Source: Serratia sp. H1w (lineage in GTDB: Bacteria > Pseudomonadota > Gammaproteobacteria > Enterobacterales > Enterobacteriaceae). Taken from it: 64,000 bases of DNA. The position numbers and the translations under genes were made by a program. Below the pieces are notes generated by a model. That model was given only the letters and a program-made list of their open reading frames with translations. It searched no databases and was not told where the DNA came from. Shown here piece by piece: positions 32,640 to 42,561 of this stretch (the stretch's first letter is position 1; each line of letters starts with the position of its first letter). Location: contig NZ_AYMQ01000041.1 of assembly GCF_000633355.1 (NCBI RefSeq), forward strand, positions 1 to 64,000, in the 5' to 3' direction.

Positions 32640-33068
32640 ATGCGTCAACGTATTATTGTCTGCCCGTTAATCGAAAACGATAACGCCTATCTGCTATGTA
32701 AAATGGCTGCCCATAAGGGCGTCTTCCCCGGCCAGTGGGCGCTCTCTGGCGGCGGCACCGAGCCAGGGGAAACCATCGAGGAAGCATTGCGCCGTGAGGT
32801 GAGTGAAGAGCTGGGGAGCGAACTGATACTCGACCACATCCAACCCTGGACGTTCCGCGATGACGTGCGGATCAAGACCTATGAAGACGGCAGCAAAGAG
32901 CAAATCTATATGATTTACCTGATATTTGACTGCCACGCGGCCAATCGCACCATCACGATTAATGATGAGTTTGAAGACTATGCCTGGGTGCCGAAGGAAC
33001 AGCTGGCCAACTACGATTTGAACGAAGCGACCCGATTCACTTTGCGCCAGCGTGGGTTATTGGAATAG
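32640..33068 (+). CDS. nudI: nucleoside triphosphatase NudI (Nudix)
   Basis: 142 residues from [10 protein letters not shown], with GGAG before the ATG. The Nudix box [23 protein letters not shown] lies at about 38-60. The remaining sequence matches E. coli NudI closely ([17 protein letters not shown]-like, [12 protein letters not shown]). It hydrolyses pyrimidine deoxynucleoside triphosphates such as dUTP and dTTP. It stands between tet(41) and psuT as a single gene, with a REP-like element at its end. Confidence 0.9.
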   Translation: MRQRIIVCPLIENDNAYLLCKMAAHKGVFPGQWALSGGGTEPGETIEEALRREVSEELGSELILDHIQPWTFRDDVRIKTYEDGSKEQIYMIYLIFDCHAANRTITINDEFEDYAWVPKEQLANYDLNEATRFTLRQRGLLE

Positions 33069-33071
33069 TGA

Positions 33072-33096
33072 CGGGCGCTGCATGCAGCGCCCCTAC
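33072..33096. repeat. REP-like palindrome, copy 1
   Basis: GGGCGCTGCATGCAGCGCCC plus CCTAC. Perfect palindrome after the nudI stop codon. Related copies are at 49281 and 53380. Likely a dispersed intergenic repeat, perhaps a terminator or mRNA stabiliser. Confidence 0.75.
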
Positions 33097-33127
33097 TTTC
33101 TGGCCCAGGATTGCCCCAGAGTGATCT

Positions 33128-34387
33128 CTAAACGCCACCCAGACCGATAAACAACCCGGCAATGGTGGCACTCATCAGGTTGGAAAGCGTCGCCGCCAGC
33201 AAAGCACGGAACCCCAACTGAGCAATTTCGGAGGCCCTCTCCGGCACCACCGCGCTAAACGCCCCCACCACCACGGCAATAGATCCAAAATTGGCAAAGC
33301 CACACAGGGCGAACGAGATCACCGCAATGGTTTTCGGATCGAGCAGCATTGCGCTTTCTTTCAGGTAAGGAGAGAAACTGAGATAGGCAACAAACTCGTT
33401 AATCGCCAGTTTCTGACCAATCAGCCCCCCGGCCAGATCGGCGTGTTCCCAGCTCACGCCCATGATGTAGGCCAACGGAGCAAACAGATAGCCCAGCAGG
33501 CTTTGCAGGCTGACACTTTCAACGCCAAACAGGCCACCCACGCCGCCAATGATGCCGTTGATCAACGCGATCAGCGCTACAAAGGCCATCACTACCGTGG
33601 CAACACCCACCGCAATTTTCAACCCCAGCATGGCACCATTGGCCGCCGCTTCGATAATGCTGGCAGGCCGTTTATCGCTGAATGACATTTCGCTGAACTC
33701 CACGCGGGAAGGCTCCGTCGCCGGGCTTAGCAACCGGGCAAACAGGATCCCCCCAGGGATAGCCATCAGGGAAGCCGCCAGCAGATACTCAATGGGGACG
33801 CCCAAACCGGCATAACCGACCAGCATCGAACCGGCAATGGAGGCCATGCCGCTACAGATCACCGTGAATAGTTCATTGCGGTTCATGTGTTTGACAAACG
33901 GCTTCAACACCGCAGGTAACTCATTCTGCCCCAGGAAAATGGTGGTGACGGCGGCAAAGGATTCCACCTTGCTGATATTCATCAGCCGTTGGAAGACATA
34001 GCCAAGGATATTGATCACCCACTTCATCACGCCAAGGTAATATAAAATAGAAATCAGTGAGGTGATAAAAATAATGGCGGGCAAAACGTGAAAGGCGAAG
34101 ACAAAACCTGCGCCATCGAAAAGCTCATTCATTTTCGGCCCAACCAGGCCGCCAAAAATAAATGCGCTCCCCGCATCGCTGTAAGAAATAACGCGATTGA
34201 CCCCGCTGGCAATGGCGTTAATTGCCCATTTTCCTGCGGGGACATAGAGCATAATCGCCCCGAGTAATATCTGGAGCAATAATGCTGCACCTACCGTACG
34301 CAAGCTGATCCTCTTTTTATTTACTGAAAAAACAAACCCGATCAATAACAGGATGATGATGCCTGCCAAACTGCGCAATAATTCCAT
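33128..34387 (-). CDS. psuT: pseudouridine transporter PsuT (NupC family)
   Basis: 419 residues. Concentrative nucleoside transporter with the family signatures FIFGGLVGPKMNELF, FLGQNELPAVLKPFV, GMASIAGSMLVGYAGLGVP and ALCGFANFGSIAVVVG. Placed third after psuK and psuG, as in E. coli yeiC-yeiN-yeiM. It would import pseudouridine for the two enzymes. About 115 bases separate it from psuG; no terminator is obvious in that gap. Confidence 0.85.
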   Translation of the reverse strand: MELLRSLAGIIILLLIGFVFSVNKKRISLRTVGAALLLQILLGAIMLYVPAGKWAINAIASGVNRVISYSDAGSAFIFGGLVGPKMNELFDGAGFVFAFHVLPAIIFITSLISILYYLGVMKWVINILGYVFQRLMNISKVESFAAVTTIFLGQNELPAVLKPFVKHMNRNELFTVICSGMASIAGSMLVGYAGLGVPIEYLLAASLMAIPGGILFARLLSPATEPSRVEFSEMSFSDKRPASIIEAAANGAMLGLKIAVGVATVVMAFVALIALINGIIGGVGGLFGVESVSLQSLLGYLFAPLAYIMGVSWEHADLAGGLIGQKLAINEFVAYLSFSPYLKESAMLLDPKTIAVISFALCGFANFGSIAVVVGAFSAVVPERASEIAQLGFRALLAATLSNLMSATIAGLFIGLGGV

Positions 34388-34502
34388 AATGCCCCCTTCT
34401 GTTTTGTTTATTCACTCCGTACCTCGACAAACGGCAATAACGTGCCGTCTGCCGAGGCAGCAGTGATTTATCAAGGACAAACGTAGCGTACTGATTAAAA
34501 CG

Positions 34503-35441
34503 TTATGCGCAATTTAGCTGATAGTGACTGGCAATCTTGGCGGCCAACTCGGCATTGTTAAACACCAGTTGAATATTGGCCTGCAAACTGTCGCCCCCGG
34601 TCAATTCGGCTACCCTGGCGAGCAGGAATGGTGTGCTCTCCTTGCCGGACACACCCTGTTCCTCAGCCTCTTGCACGGCCTGGCCGATGGCCTGATTGAT
34701 TTTCTCCTCTGGCATGGCGTACTGCTCTGGGATTGGATTGGCAATCACCATGCCGCCCTGCAAGCCAGCAGCCCATTTGGCCGCCATCGCCCGGGCAATG
34801 TCCTGTGGCGTATCCAGGCGTACGCTGACGGAGTAAGGGCTGGTACGGCTGAAGAATGCGGGCAAGCTGTCCGTGCCATAACCCACCAGAGGCACACCAT
34901 GCGTCTCCAGGTATTCGGCCGTCAAACCGAGATCCAGGATCGATTTGGCACCGGCGCAAACCACCGCCACGTTGGTTTGTGCCAATTCCTGTAAATCGGC
35001 CGAAATATCAAACGTCTGCTGAGCACCACGGTGCACACCACCAATCCCGCCGGTGGCAAACACGCTGATCCCGGCCAGTTCGGCAATGATCATGGTGGAG
35101 GCCACCGTCGTCGCGCCGTTTTTGCCACTGGCAATCACGAAAGGTAAGTCGCGGCGGCTCACTTTAGCAACCCGGTGCCCTTCACAGCCCAGCGTTTCGA
35201 TCTCATCATGGGAAAGCCCCGCCTTCATCCGCCCATTGATCACCGCAATGGTTGCCGGCACCGCACCGTTGGCCCGGATCCTGTCTTCGACCTGCAAGGC
35301 GGTTTCAACGTTCTGCGGGTATGGCATCCCGTGGGAAATGATTGTCGATTCCAACGCCACCACCGGGCGATGCTCTGCCAGGGCCTGCGCCACTTCAGGT
35401 GCGATATCCAGATATTGATTGGTGATTAGGCTATTTTGCAT
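34503..35441 (-). CDS. psuG: pseudouridine-5'-phosphate glycosidase
   Basis: 312 residues. Motifs include ALESTIISHGMPYPQN, GRMKAGLSHDEIE, KVSRRDLPFVIASGKNGATTV and FATGGIGGVHRGAQQTFDIS, all conserved in PsuG. It splits pseudouridine 5'-phosphate into uracil and ribose 5-phosphate. The start overlaps the psuK stop by 16 bases, so expression is coupled. Confidence 0.95.
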   Translation of the reverse strand: MQNSLITNQYLDIAPEVAQALAEHRPVVALESTIISHGMPYPQNVETALQVEDRIRANGAVPATIAVINGRMKAGLSHDEIETLGCEGHRVAKVSRRDLPFVIASGKNGATTVASTMIIAELAGISVFATGGIGGVHRGAQQTFDISADLQELAQTNVAVVCAGAKSILDLGLTAEYLETHGVPLVGYGTDSLPAFFSRTSPYSVSVRLDTPQDIARAMAAKWAAGLQGGMVIANPIPEQYAMPEEKINQAIGQAVQEAEEQGVSGKESTPFLLARVAELTGGDSLQANIQLVFNNAELAAKIASHYQLNCA

Positions 35442-36529
35442 GATTGTAATTCCAAAAGTTTTTGAACGCTGGCTTGCGACAGGTTCGGGTTATTGGTGAA
35501 CTCAGAGGCCAGGGTCATTGCCGAACAACCCTGGGCAAAACGAATACTGTGATCGAGTGGGAAATCTTCCAGCCAGCAGCTCACCAGCCCCGCCATCATG
35601 GCATCCCCGGCTCCTGTGACGTTGACCACCTGGGTTGGCAACGGTGCCGACCAGCCTTGCTGACCATCCACTTCGCTGAAATAAACACCGTGGCTACCCA
35701 TACTCAGCGCCAAACGCTGGACCCCTTGCTGGTGGAACCACCGGGCCACCGCCGGTGCGTCACTCGCCTGGGAGATTTTCATCCCGCTGAGGATCTCCGC
35801 CTCAATCCGATTTGGCTTCAAGGTGTGAATATGCGAGAGCCAGTTTTTAATTTTCGGCGCTTTAAACGCGGAAACCGTATCGACAAATACCGGTACGTTA
35901 CCGGCATGGGTAAATAGCCAGGCCAGCGCGTCTTCGCTCAGGTTGCAATCCAACACCAATACGCCGCTGTGCTGAATTAACTCCTTGGAATGGGATAATA
36001 GCGCCGGAGTCAATTTTTCCAGGATGCGCATATCGTTAATCGCAACCAGCATTTCGCCATGACCATCCAGCAGCGAAACATAGGTCGAGGTGCTTTCACC
36101 GTGCAACCGGTGGCAATTATCCACGTTGACACCGGCCAATTTTGCCTGTTCCAGCAACGTCGTGCCGTAAAAATCATCGCCGACGACGGAAACCAGGTGG
36201 CATTCGGCCCCTAATAACGCAATATTTTGTGATATATTGCGGCCAACGCCGCCCGGGGTACATTTTATTTTCCCTGGGTTGGAATCTTCATAAACCAATT
36301 GCGTATTGGCATAGCCGCAAACGTCCATATTGACCGAACCCACGGTGACCACATAACGATGTTCGGACAGAATATAGCCTTTGCCTTTAATATAACCTTT
36401 ATTCATTAGATTCATGATGTGCCCCGCCACACCAGAACGGCTAATACCTAGAATGTCGGCGATTTCGTGTTGTTGAATCAACGGGTCCCGCCGAAGGAGT
36501 TGCAGTATCTGTTTTTCCCGATTGGTCAT
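35426..36529 (-). CDS. psuK: pseudouridine kinase with N-terminal winged helix
   Basis: 367 residues from the ATG at 36529; a GTG at 36538 is also in frame. An N-terminal winged-helix domain (residues 1-55, with QQHEIADILGISRSGVAGHIMNL) precedes the PfkB-type kinase, with GGVGRNISQNIALLG and the catalytic GAGDAMMAG near 305. It phosphorylates pseudouridine. The HTH suggests it also represses its own operon; two direct repeats lie just upstream of the start. Confidence 0.9.
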   Translation of the reverse strand: MTNREKQILQLLRRDPLIQQHEIADILGISRSGVAGHIMNLMNKGYIKGKGYILSEHRYVVTVGSVNMDVCGYANTQLVYEDSNPGKIKCTPGGVGRNISQNIALLGAECHLVSVVGDDFYGTTLLEQAKLAGVNVDNCHRLHGESTSTYVSLLDGHGEMLVAINDMRILEKLTPALLSHSKELIQHSGVLVLDCNLSEDALAWLFTHAGNVPVFVDTVSAFKAPKIKNWLSHIHTLKPNRIEAEILSGMKISQASDAPAVARWFHQQGVQRLALSMGSHGVYFSEVDGQQGWSAPLPTQVVNVTGAGDAMMAGLVSCWLEDFPLDHSIRFAQGCSAMTLASEFTNNPNLSQASVQKLLELQSCKIA

Positions 36530-36539
36530 AGTTAACACT

Positions 36540-36570
36540 TGTTTGTTTTTAAACAGATGTTTGTTTTAAA
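36540..36570. promoter_or_regulatory. direct repeats upstream of psuK
   Basis: TGTTTGTTTTTAAA (36540-36553) and TGTTTGTTTTAAA (36558-36570), spaced 18 bases start to start, just before the psuK start. They may be the operator for PsuK's own winged helix. Confidence 0.45.
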
Positions 36571-36940
36571 TCGGCAGCCGACAACAGTAAAGCGGCAATT
36601 TTAGGAGTTGAGATTATGATCGTAACTTGCAGTCGCGCGGTTTTCAGTGATTAATCTGTGATGCTAATCATATTAACCCAGGCTTGAAGCGCGGTTTTTT
36701 ATGGTTGTTAAGCGGAGCCAAAATTTTGTGCTGAAGATAAACGTATTAAAACAAAGGGATGGGTTTTTCGCTTATTTTAACCAACAAGTGTTGGTAGCCC
36801 TATTAATTACAAGGACTAATCTCACTAAGGTTGATTTCGCTTGCATAGAAAAATGACCGGCCTCACACAATTCGCTTTCCTCGTCTCGCGGCTTAAAATC
36901 CGAGGGCGGTCACCTGCCCCCGGAGAATGCAAAACGGGGC
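36571..36940. other. long intergenic gap between psuK and dcp
   Basis: About 370 bases, AT-rich in the left part. I see no gene, tRNA or strong repeat. A GCCCC/GGGGC pair near 36917-36938 may help terminate the dcp transcript. Promoters for psuK must lie at its left end. Confidence 0.5.
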
Positions 36941-39103
36941 TTACTTATCTTTCAGCCCGCGATTGATCAGCATGGGTTCAATGCTTGGCTCTTGCCCACG
37001 CCACTTCACATACAGCTTCTCCAGATCCTGGCTGTTGCCCTGCGACAAGACCTGGTCACGGAAGCGTTGGCCATTCTCTGCCGTTAATCCGCCGTTATCG
37101 CTGAACCACTGGAAGGCATCATCCGCCAACATCTCCGTCCACAAATAGGCGTAATAACCGGCGGCATAGCCGTTGCCCCAGATATGCTGGAAATAGCTGG
37201 AGCGATAGCGCGGTGGCACATAGCTGAGATCGATCTTGTCCTGACTCAACGATGCGGCTTCGAACTTGTCAACGTCCTGCTGGGGTTGATCGGCCGTCAA
37301 CATATGCCAGTGCATGTCCAGCAGCGCGGCAGCCAACAGCTCGGTCATGGCATAGCCCTTGTTGAACTTGTCGGCCTTGTTAATCTTGTCAACCAACTCC
37401 TGCGGCATTGCCGCGCCGGTTTGGTAATGCTTGGCGAAGTGGGCGAATACTTTGGGATCGCTGGCCCAGTGCTCGTTAAACTGCGAAGGGAACTCGAAAA
37501 AATCGCGGGCGGTATTGGTACCAGAAAGGCTCGGGTATTGCTGATCGGCAAACATGCCGTGCAGCGCATGACCGAACTCATGGAACATGGTGATCACATC
37601 GTCATAGGACAACAACGCCGGTTGGCCTGCCGCAGGCTTGGTGAAGTTGGAGACGTTGTAGATCACGGGTTTGGTGCCGTTGAGTTTGGACTGCTCAACA
37701 AAGTTGCTCATCCAGGCACCGCCGCCTTTGTTATCACGTTTGTAGAAATCGGTGTAGAACAACGCCAGGGATTGGCCGTCTTTATCAAACACCTCGTACA
37801 CTCGCACATCCGGATGATAAACCGGGATATCTTTGCGCTCTTTAAAGCTGATGCCGTACAACAGGTTGGCAGCGTAGAACACGCCATTATGCAGCACGTT
37901 GTTCATCTCAAAGTAAGGTTTGATCTGCGACTCATCCAGATCGTACTTCTCTTTACGCACCTGCTCGGCGTAGAACTGCCAATCCCAGGCGGCCAGTTTA
38001 AAGCCACCATTCTGTCGATCGATCATCGCCTGAATATCTTTGGCCTCGCGCTCTGCCCGGCCGGTGGCGGCAGGCACGATATCACGCATAAACGCCAGCG
38101 CCGCATCCGGGGTTTTCGCCATCTGGTTTTGCAACTTCCAGGCGGCATAGTTCGGGAAGCCCAGCAGTTTGGCCTGCTCGGCACGCACTTTGGCTAGCCG
38201 CGCCAGGGTTTGACGGGTATCGTTGGCATCACTTTTTTCGGCCCGATTGATCGACGCTTCGAACAATTTTTGCCGAGTATCGCGATTTTGCAGGCTTTGC
38301 AGATCGGGTTGCTGCGTGGTGTTTTGCAACACCAACAGCCACTGCTTATCCAGCTTACGCTCACTAGCAGCCTGAGCGGCTGCCGCTAACTCGCCATCTG
38401 AAAGCCCTGCCAGCAGGCTTTTATCGCCGATCGCCAAAGCGCCGTTTTTGCTGGCGGCCAGTAATTTATTGGTGAACTGGGTGCTCAGCGTTGCCGCTTC
38501 CTGATTCAACGCTTTCAGTTGGGTTTTATCCGCGTCGGAGAGGTTGGCACCGGCCAGCACATAGTTCTTGTAGGTCACTTCAACCAGCCGCAGGGATTCG
38601 GCATCCAGTTTCAGGCTATCCCGCTGGTCGTAAATCGCCTTGATGCGCGCAAACAGCTTGCTGTTCAGCATAATGGCATCATCTAACGCGGCCAGTTTCG
38701 GTGAAGTCTCTTCATCCAGCTTTTGCAAGGCATCGCTGGTGTTGGCAGAGGTCATCGCGCTAAATACGTTCATGGTACGCGTCAGCAGTGCGCCACTTTT
38801 TTCCAGCGCCACAAAGGTATTTTCGAACGTGGGCGCTGCCGGGTTATTGGCGATCTTTTCGACTTCCGCAAGTTTTTGCTGGATACCGGCGGCAATGGCC
38901 GGAGCATAGTCGCTTTCGCTGATGGCATCAAAACGAGGAGCCTGGAATGGCAACTGACTGGCGGCAAAGAACGGGTTTTCTCCCCGCTTAGCCTGATTAA
39001 CTTCTCCGGTCACATTCGCCTCCTTAGTCTGGGTGTTCGTTTCTGCCAGCGCGGGCGTGCTTAACGCAACGCCGATCGCCAGCATCAGGGTTGATAAACG
39101 CAT
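36941..39103 (-). CDS. dcp: peptidyl-dipeptidase Dcp (M3 metallopeptidase), exported
   Basis: About 720 residues from MRLSTLMLAIGVALSTPALA, a clear signal peptide; an alternative TTG lies one codon earlier. HEFGHALH (near 510) provides two zinc ligands, with the glutamate ligand in the following EFPSQFNEHW segment. It removes C-terminal dipeptides from peptides in the periplasm. GGAGG precedes the start. The gene stands alone. Confidence 0.93.
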   Translation of the reverse strand: MRLSTLMLAIGVALSTPALAETNTQTKEANVTGEVNQAKRGENPFFAASQLPFQAPRFDAISESDYAPAIAAGIQQKLAEVEKIANNPAAPTFENTFVALEKSGALLTRTMNVFSAMTSANTSDALQKLDEETSPKLAALDDAIMLNSKLFARIKAIYDQRDSLKLDAESLRLVEVTYKNYVLAGANLSDADKTQLKALNQEAATLSTQFTNKLLAASKNGALAIGDKSLLAGLSDGELAAAAQAASERKLDKQWLLVLQNTTQQPDLQSLQNRDTRQKLFEASINRAEKSDANDTRQTLARLAKVRAEQAKLLGFPNYAAWKLQNQMAKTPDAALAFMRDIVPAATGRAEREAKDIQAMIDRQNGGFKLAAWDWQFYAEQVRKEKYDLDESQIKPYFEMNNVLHNGVFYAANLLYGISFKERKDIPVYHPDVRVYEVFDKDGQSLALFYTDFYKRDNKGGGAWMSNFVEQSKLNGTKPVIYNVSNFTKPAAGQPALLSYDDVITMFHEFGHALHGMFADQQYPSLSGTNTARDFFEFPSQFNEHWASDPKVFAHFAKHYQTGAAMPQELVDKINKADKFNKGYAMTELLAAALLDMHWHMLTADQPQQDVDKFEAASLSQDKIDLSYVPPRYRSSYFQHIWGNGYAAGYYAYLWTEMLADDAFQWFSDNGGLTAENGQRFRDQVLSQGNSQDLEKLYVKWRGQEPSIEPMLINRGLKDK

Positions 39104-39350
39104 CAAATCGAAACTCCTCCATGTCGTGGTGTGGCAACGCGGTACGCGGTGCCCACTTGGATAGAAGCTGCAAATTCAGCAACATAGGCTAGCTTAGGCC
39201 CAGATGGCCATTTGAGCAAAGATAAGTTGCAATCACACCTGGGTGCGACCCGTAACTCTTTTTTTGCACATTTAGCAATTGTTAACCGACAAGGGGCGCT
39301 GGGATTTGGCTCGTTATAATGTCCGAGCTTCTGGTACGGGTGGCTTAACA

Positions 39351-39368
39351 GGCAGGGAAAACCCTGCC
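39351..39368 (-). terminator. hairpin downstream of the pectinase gene
   Basis: GGCAGGG and CCCTGCC around AAAA, located 20-40 bases after the stop codon of the pectinase gene (minus strand). A T tract is not prominent. Confidence 0.6.
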
Positions 39369-39388
39369 TTACAACCTATTGAAATTCA

Positions 39389-41221
39389 TTATTGTGCGAC
39401 AGGCTTACCATCGACGGTCACGTTCCTGACAGCGTTGAAATGCCAAGGATCATCTCCACGTAAGTGGCTAAACGTCACCTGGTCAAACTGACTATCTGCT
39501 AAATCACTGATGGCAGTGGGCGGCACATTATTGAAATGCACATTGTTGAAGCGGATCTGTCGGTGCCAGGCATTTTTTTCACTATTCCCTTTGATTTCGA
39601 TGGCTGGTTTATCCCCTAACGTTCCCTGTACCGTGACGTTCTGCACCAGAACATTATAAAACTGAGCCGGTTCCTTCGCCGCAGGGTAATCAATCTTGGC
39701 GTTAGGATCGGAGTAATTCAACGTCAGGATCACCGGCTGGCGAAGAATATCCCGCATGGCATTATTGCGGAATGTGATGTTACGGGCCCCACCGCCGATA
39801 TCCGTGGTGCTCTTGGCGCGCAAACCGACATCGGTCAGGTAGATGACGTTGTTTTCGGCCAGAATGTCCTCAATCCAGGCCCCGGTATGGCTGCCCGTCA
39901 CTACCGCACCATGCCCCCGGCGCAGATAGTTGTTGAATAACCAGGCCCCCTTCATTGAAGGTTGTTCACGCGCTTTTTCACCGGTGCCTGCCGCGAAGTT
40001 AATGCAGTCATCACCCGTATCAAAGAAGTTATTCATGACGATCACATTCTGGCTGTTACCAAACTCGATACCGTCGCCATTGTTGGCATCAAAGGTCTGA
40101 TGGATCAGGTTATTGGCTGTCACATTGTGACTTTCCAACAGCATGACGCCGTGGAAAGCCGGATTGCGTGCTGTAAAGTCGGCCAGATAAACATTCTCGA
40201 CGCCACGTAATGTCACCAGGCTGGATCGGCGTTGCCCGTAAGCGATTTGTAGCGGTACGCCTTCGGCCACCGCCTTGGCGACCTGATGTTTAGCCAGAAT
40301 GCCATCGTTATGGACTTCCCGGTTGTTACTGGAAATATACTGTGGCAGGCGGTTCCCCACCTCATCGACAATCTCAGCGCTTTTCTGGCGTAACCAGCCA
40401 TTGCCGTCAATCACACCAGGCCCAACAATGCGGATATTGCGGAAAGTTCCCGGCTCTGCATGTTCCGGGTCAATGGCATTAAGCAAGGAGGCGGGCCGCA
40501 TTTCTGTGGAATAGCTATACAGCCGGTAAGCTGGTGGATAATCTGCCGGATCATCGGAACCCAGCAAGGTCGAACCCGCCTGTAGGTTGAGCGTCATATC
40601 ACTTTTCAGCCATAGCGCTCCCGTTTTATAAACTCCCGCAGGAACATCAAGCCGGCAGCCAGGTTGGCAAGCATCAATTGCCTGTTGGATCGCCTTGGTA
40701 TTCAGCGTGGTGCTATCGCCTTTCGCACCGAAATCCGTGATATTGATCACGGCCGGCAACGGGGTGGTTTTGGCCGTAATGCTTTGACTGGCGTCTGACT
40801 GCGTACCATCGGCATAGAGCGCTTTGACGGTAAACGAATACTGACGCTCAGGCTTTAAATCCGTTACTTTGAAATTCTGGATCACGATCCGGTGCGAGAA
40901 GCGATCTTTGTCATTGGCATAAAATTGATTGATGTAAGGCTTGGCTGGTGAAAACCGATCGTTATTTTCACTGGCTTTACCCAACAGTTTCCCTTCAGAG
41001 TAAACCAGATAGTCAACGATATCGCCGGTATCCTCTGGCGCTTGCCATACCAACATCAAGCTACTGTCGTCAGACGATAGAGCTGGAACATGCAATTGCT
41101 GTGGGGCTTGTTTGTTCATGGGAGCGGCAGACGCCTGTGGAGTGGTTGCCATCAAACCGGTTGCCATCAGCAGAAGCATAGTCTTAATCGTTTTATAGGA
41201 AGGTGAGCGCGTTATTCTCAT
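39389..41221 (-). CDS. pehX: exo-polygalacturonase, GH28, with fibronectin-like domain
   Basis: 610 residues. A basic N-terminus and hydrophobic stretch form a signal peptide cleaved near ASA-AP. A fibronectin type III-like domain follows (about 45-155). The GH28 parallel helix holds NITDFGAKGD at its start and the catalytic residues in GDGIEFGNSQN, GDDCINF and TGSHTGAWIED. Length and layout fit PehX of pectinolytic enterobacteria, which releases digalacturonate. KdgR-like and CRP-like sites lie upstream. No Out secretion genes are visible. Confidence 0.88.
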   Translation of the reverse strand: MRITRSPSYKTIKTMLLLMATGLMATTPQASAAPMNKQAPQQLHVPALSSDDSSLMLVWQAPEDTGDIVDYLVYSEGKLLGKASENNDRFSPAKPYINQFYANDKDRFSHRIVIQNFKVTDLKPERQYSFTVKALYADGTQSDASQSITAKTTPLPAVINITDFGAKGDSTTLNTKAIQQAIDACQPGCRLDVPAGVYKTGALWLKSDMTLNLQAGSTLLGSDDPADYPPAYRLYSYSTEMRPASLLNAIDPEHAEPGTFRNIRIVGPGVIDGNGWLRQKSAEIVDEVGNRLPQYISSNNREVHNDGILAKHQVAKAVAEGVPLQIAYGQRRSSLVTLRGVENVYLADFTARNPAFHGVMLLESHNVTANNLIHQTFDANNGDGIEFGNSQNVIVMNNFFDTGDDCINFAAGTGEKAREQPSMKGAWLFNNYLRRGHGAVVTGSHTGAWIEDILAENNVIYLTDVGLRAKSTTDIGGGARNITFRNNAMRDILRQPVILTLNYSDPNAKIDYPAAKEPAQFYNVLVQNVTVQGTLGDKPAIEIKGNSEKNAWHRQIRFNNVHFNNVPPTAISDLADSQFDQVTFSHLRGDDPWHFNAVRNVTVDGKPVAQ

Positions 41222-41306
41222 GGAGATCCCTTATCACTAGAAGAACAGTCAAGGTCGCTGTAATCAGCGCATTGAATGTTATCCCTTTTCCTGTCCGTGT
41301 TAAATT

Positions 41307-41325
41307 AAAGAAACGATGTTTCATT
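41307..41325. promoter_or_regulatory. KdgR-like operator
   Basis: AAAGAAACGATGTTTCATT agrees with the published KdgR consensus AATRAAAYRNYRTTTYATT at 18 of 19 positions. It lies 86 bases ahead of the pectinase start, so pectin breakdown products would relieve repression. Confidence 0.7.
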
Positions 41326-41351
41326 AAAATTAACATGCCAGTTTGTTAATT

Positions 41352-41367
41352 TGTGATGGGTATCAAA
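41352..41367. promoter_or_regulatory. CRP-like site upstream of the pectinase gene
   Basis: TGTGA-N6-TCAAA (core TGTGA...TCACA with two mismatches). It lies 26 bases further from the start than the KdgR-like box, which fits CRP activation plus KdgR repression. Confidence 0.5.
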
Positions 41368-41384
41368 TCGGGTTCCGCATGAAA

Positions 41385-41406
41385 AACGCGGCCAGGTGGC
41401 CGCGTT
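41385..41406 (-). terminator. Rho-independent terminator of the porin gene
   Basis: AACGCGGCCA pairs with TGGCCGCGTT (two-base gap). Read on the minus strand it is followed by a T run. It lies about 28 bases after the porin stop at 41434. Confidence 0.85.
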
Positions 41407-41433
41407 CTCGCAAGCTGACTTATTACACTGTGA

Positions 41434-42561
41434 TTAGAACTGGTAAACCAGGCCTACAGCAACCACGTCGTCGGTATTGATGCCAGCCGACTTGGTGAAG
41501 TCGTTTTCATCCAACAGGTTGATTTTATAATCCACATAGGTGGACATGTTTTTGTTGAAGTAATAGGTCGCCCCCAAGTCAACAAACTTGACCAGATTTT
41601 CACTGCCGTAGCTATGGCCGTTGGCTGCCTGCCCCAGGTTTTTCCCGTTGGTTTGGTTATAACCGACAAATGGTTTCAGGCCGAAATCAAACAGATAATG
41701 GGCATAGGCCTCAAAGCTTTGCGCCTTGTTGGCATAGCCATAAGCCTCGCTGTTTGAGCTGCCAAAACGGGCCGCATTATAGGACTGGGTAAACATCACC
41801 GCCAGGTAGGTATTATTGGCATCATATTTTAGACCGCCTGAATACCCTTCCGCATTATCGCCACGCCCCATGATGCCGCTATATGCGCCGCCGCCATTCT
41901 GTTCGCTGGTACGTTTGGAATTAAAGAAGGCACCTGCTGCATTGATGCCGAAGCCCATATCATAATTCACCGACATCCCATAACCGTCGCCGTTTTGCCC
42001 CAGCACGTCGCGGCCATTGTTAGTTTCTTCAGGACTGCCGTTTTTCCCCTGGTACTGCACAGCAAAATGCAGGCCATCGACCAGACCAAAGAAGTCATTG
42101 TTACGATAGGTGGCCAAACCACTTGAGCGTTGGAACATGAATTGATCGGCACCATAAGTAGAGCCGTCAAATTCAGGCTGCATATCCGTATAGGCCGCAA
42201 CGTCATACAGTACGCCGTTATTACGGCCATAGTCGAATGAGCCATAATCAGTGGCTTTTAATCCCGCGAAACCATAACGGGTGAAGGCATTGTTTTCGCT
42301 TTCCGGGGTGTTGACGTTGACCTGGTATTCCCACGTGCCGTAGCCGGTGAGTTGATCATTGATCTGCGTTTCACCGCGCAGCCCCATACGTATGTAAGAC
42401 TGGTCGCCATCAACGCTATTGTTATCAGAGAAATAGTGAAGACCATCGACTAAACCGTACAAATCCAGTTTATTACCGTCTTTGTTGTAGATTTCCGCTG
42501 CGCCTGCGGAGCCTGCCATCAGCAAAGCAGGCACCATCAGAGAGAGTACTCGAAGTTTCAT
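41434..42561 (-). CDS. general porin of the OmpC/OmpF/OmpN family
   Basis: 375 residues. Signal peptide of 21 residues ([21 protein letters not shown]), mature start [25 protein letters not shown]. Sixteen-strand barrel with [26 protein letters not shown] and the end [10 protein letters not shown]. Passive pore for small solutes in the outer membrane. GAGG precedes the ATG. Its position next to a pectinase gene could matter for oligogalacturonate entry, but the sequence is of the general type, not KdgM. Confidence 0.9.
   Translation of the reverse strand: MKLRVLSLMVPALLMAGSAGAAEIYNKDGNKLDLYGLVDGLHYFSDNNSVDGDQSYIRMGLRGETQINDQLTGYGTWEYQVNVNTPESENNAFTRYGFAGLKATDYGSFDYGRNNGVLYDVAAYTDMQPEFDGSTYGADQFMFQRSSGLATYRNNDFFGLVDGLHFAVQYQGKNGSPEETNNGRDVLGQNGDGYGMSVNYDMGFGINAAGAFFNSKRTSEQNGGGAYSGIMGRGDNAEGYSGGLKYDANNTYLAVMFTQSYNAARFGSSNSEAYGYANKAQSFEAYAHYLFDFGLKPFVGYNQTNGKNLGQAANGHSYGSENLVKFVDLGATYYFNKNMSTYVDYKINLLDENDFTKSAGINTDDVVAVGLVYQF

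Noticed and set aside
36571-36940. Small RNA or gene in the 370-base gap before dcp
   Set aside because: No open frame with a ribosome site and no clear promoter-terminator pair could be supported.
37184-38197. 337-codon frame on the plus strand opposite dcp
   Set aside because: Antisense to a clear M3 peptidase, no ribosome site or motif; composition fits a GC-driven shadow.
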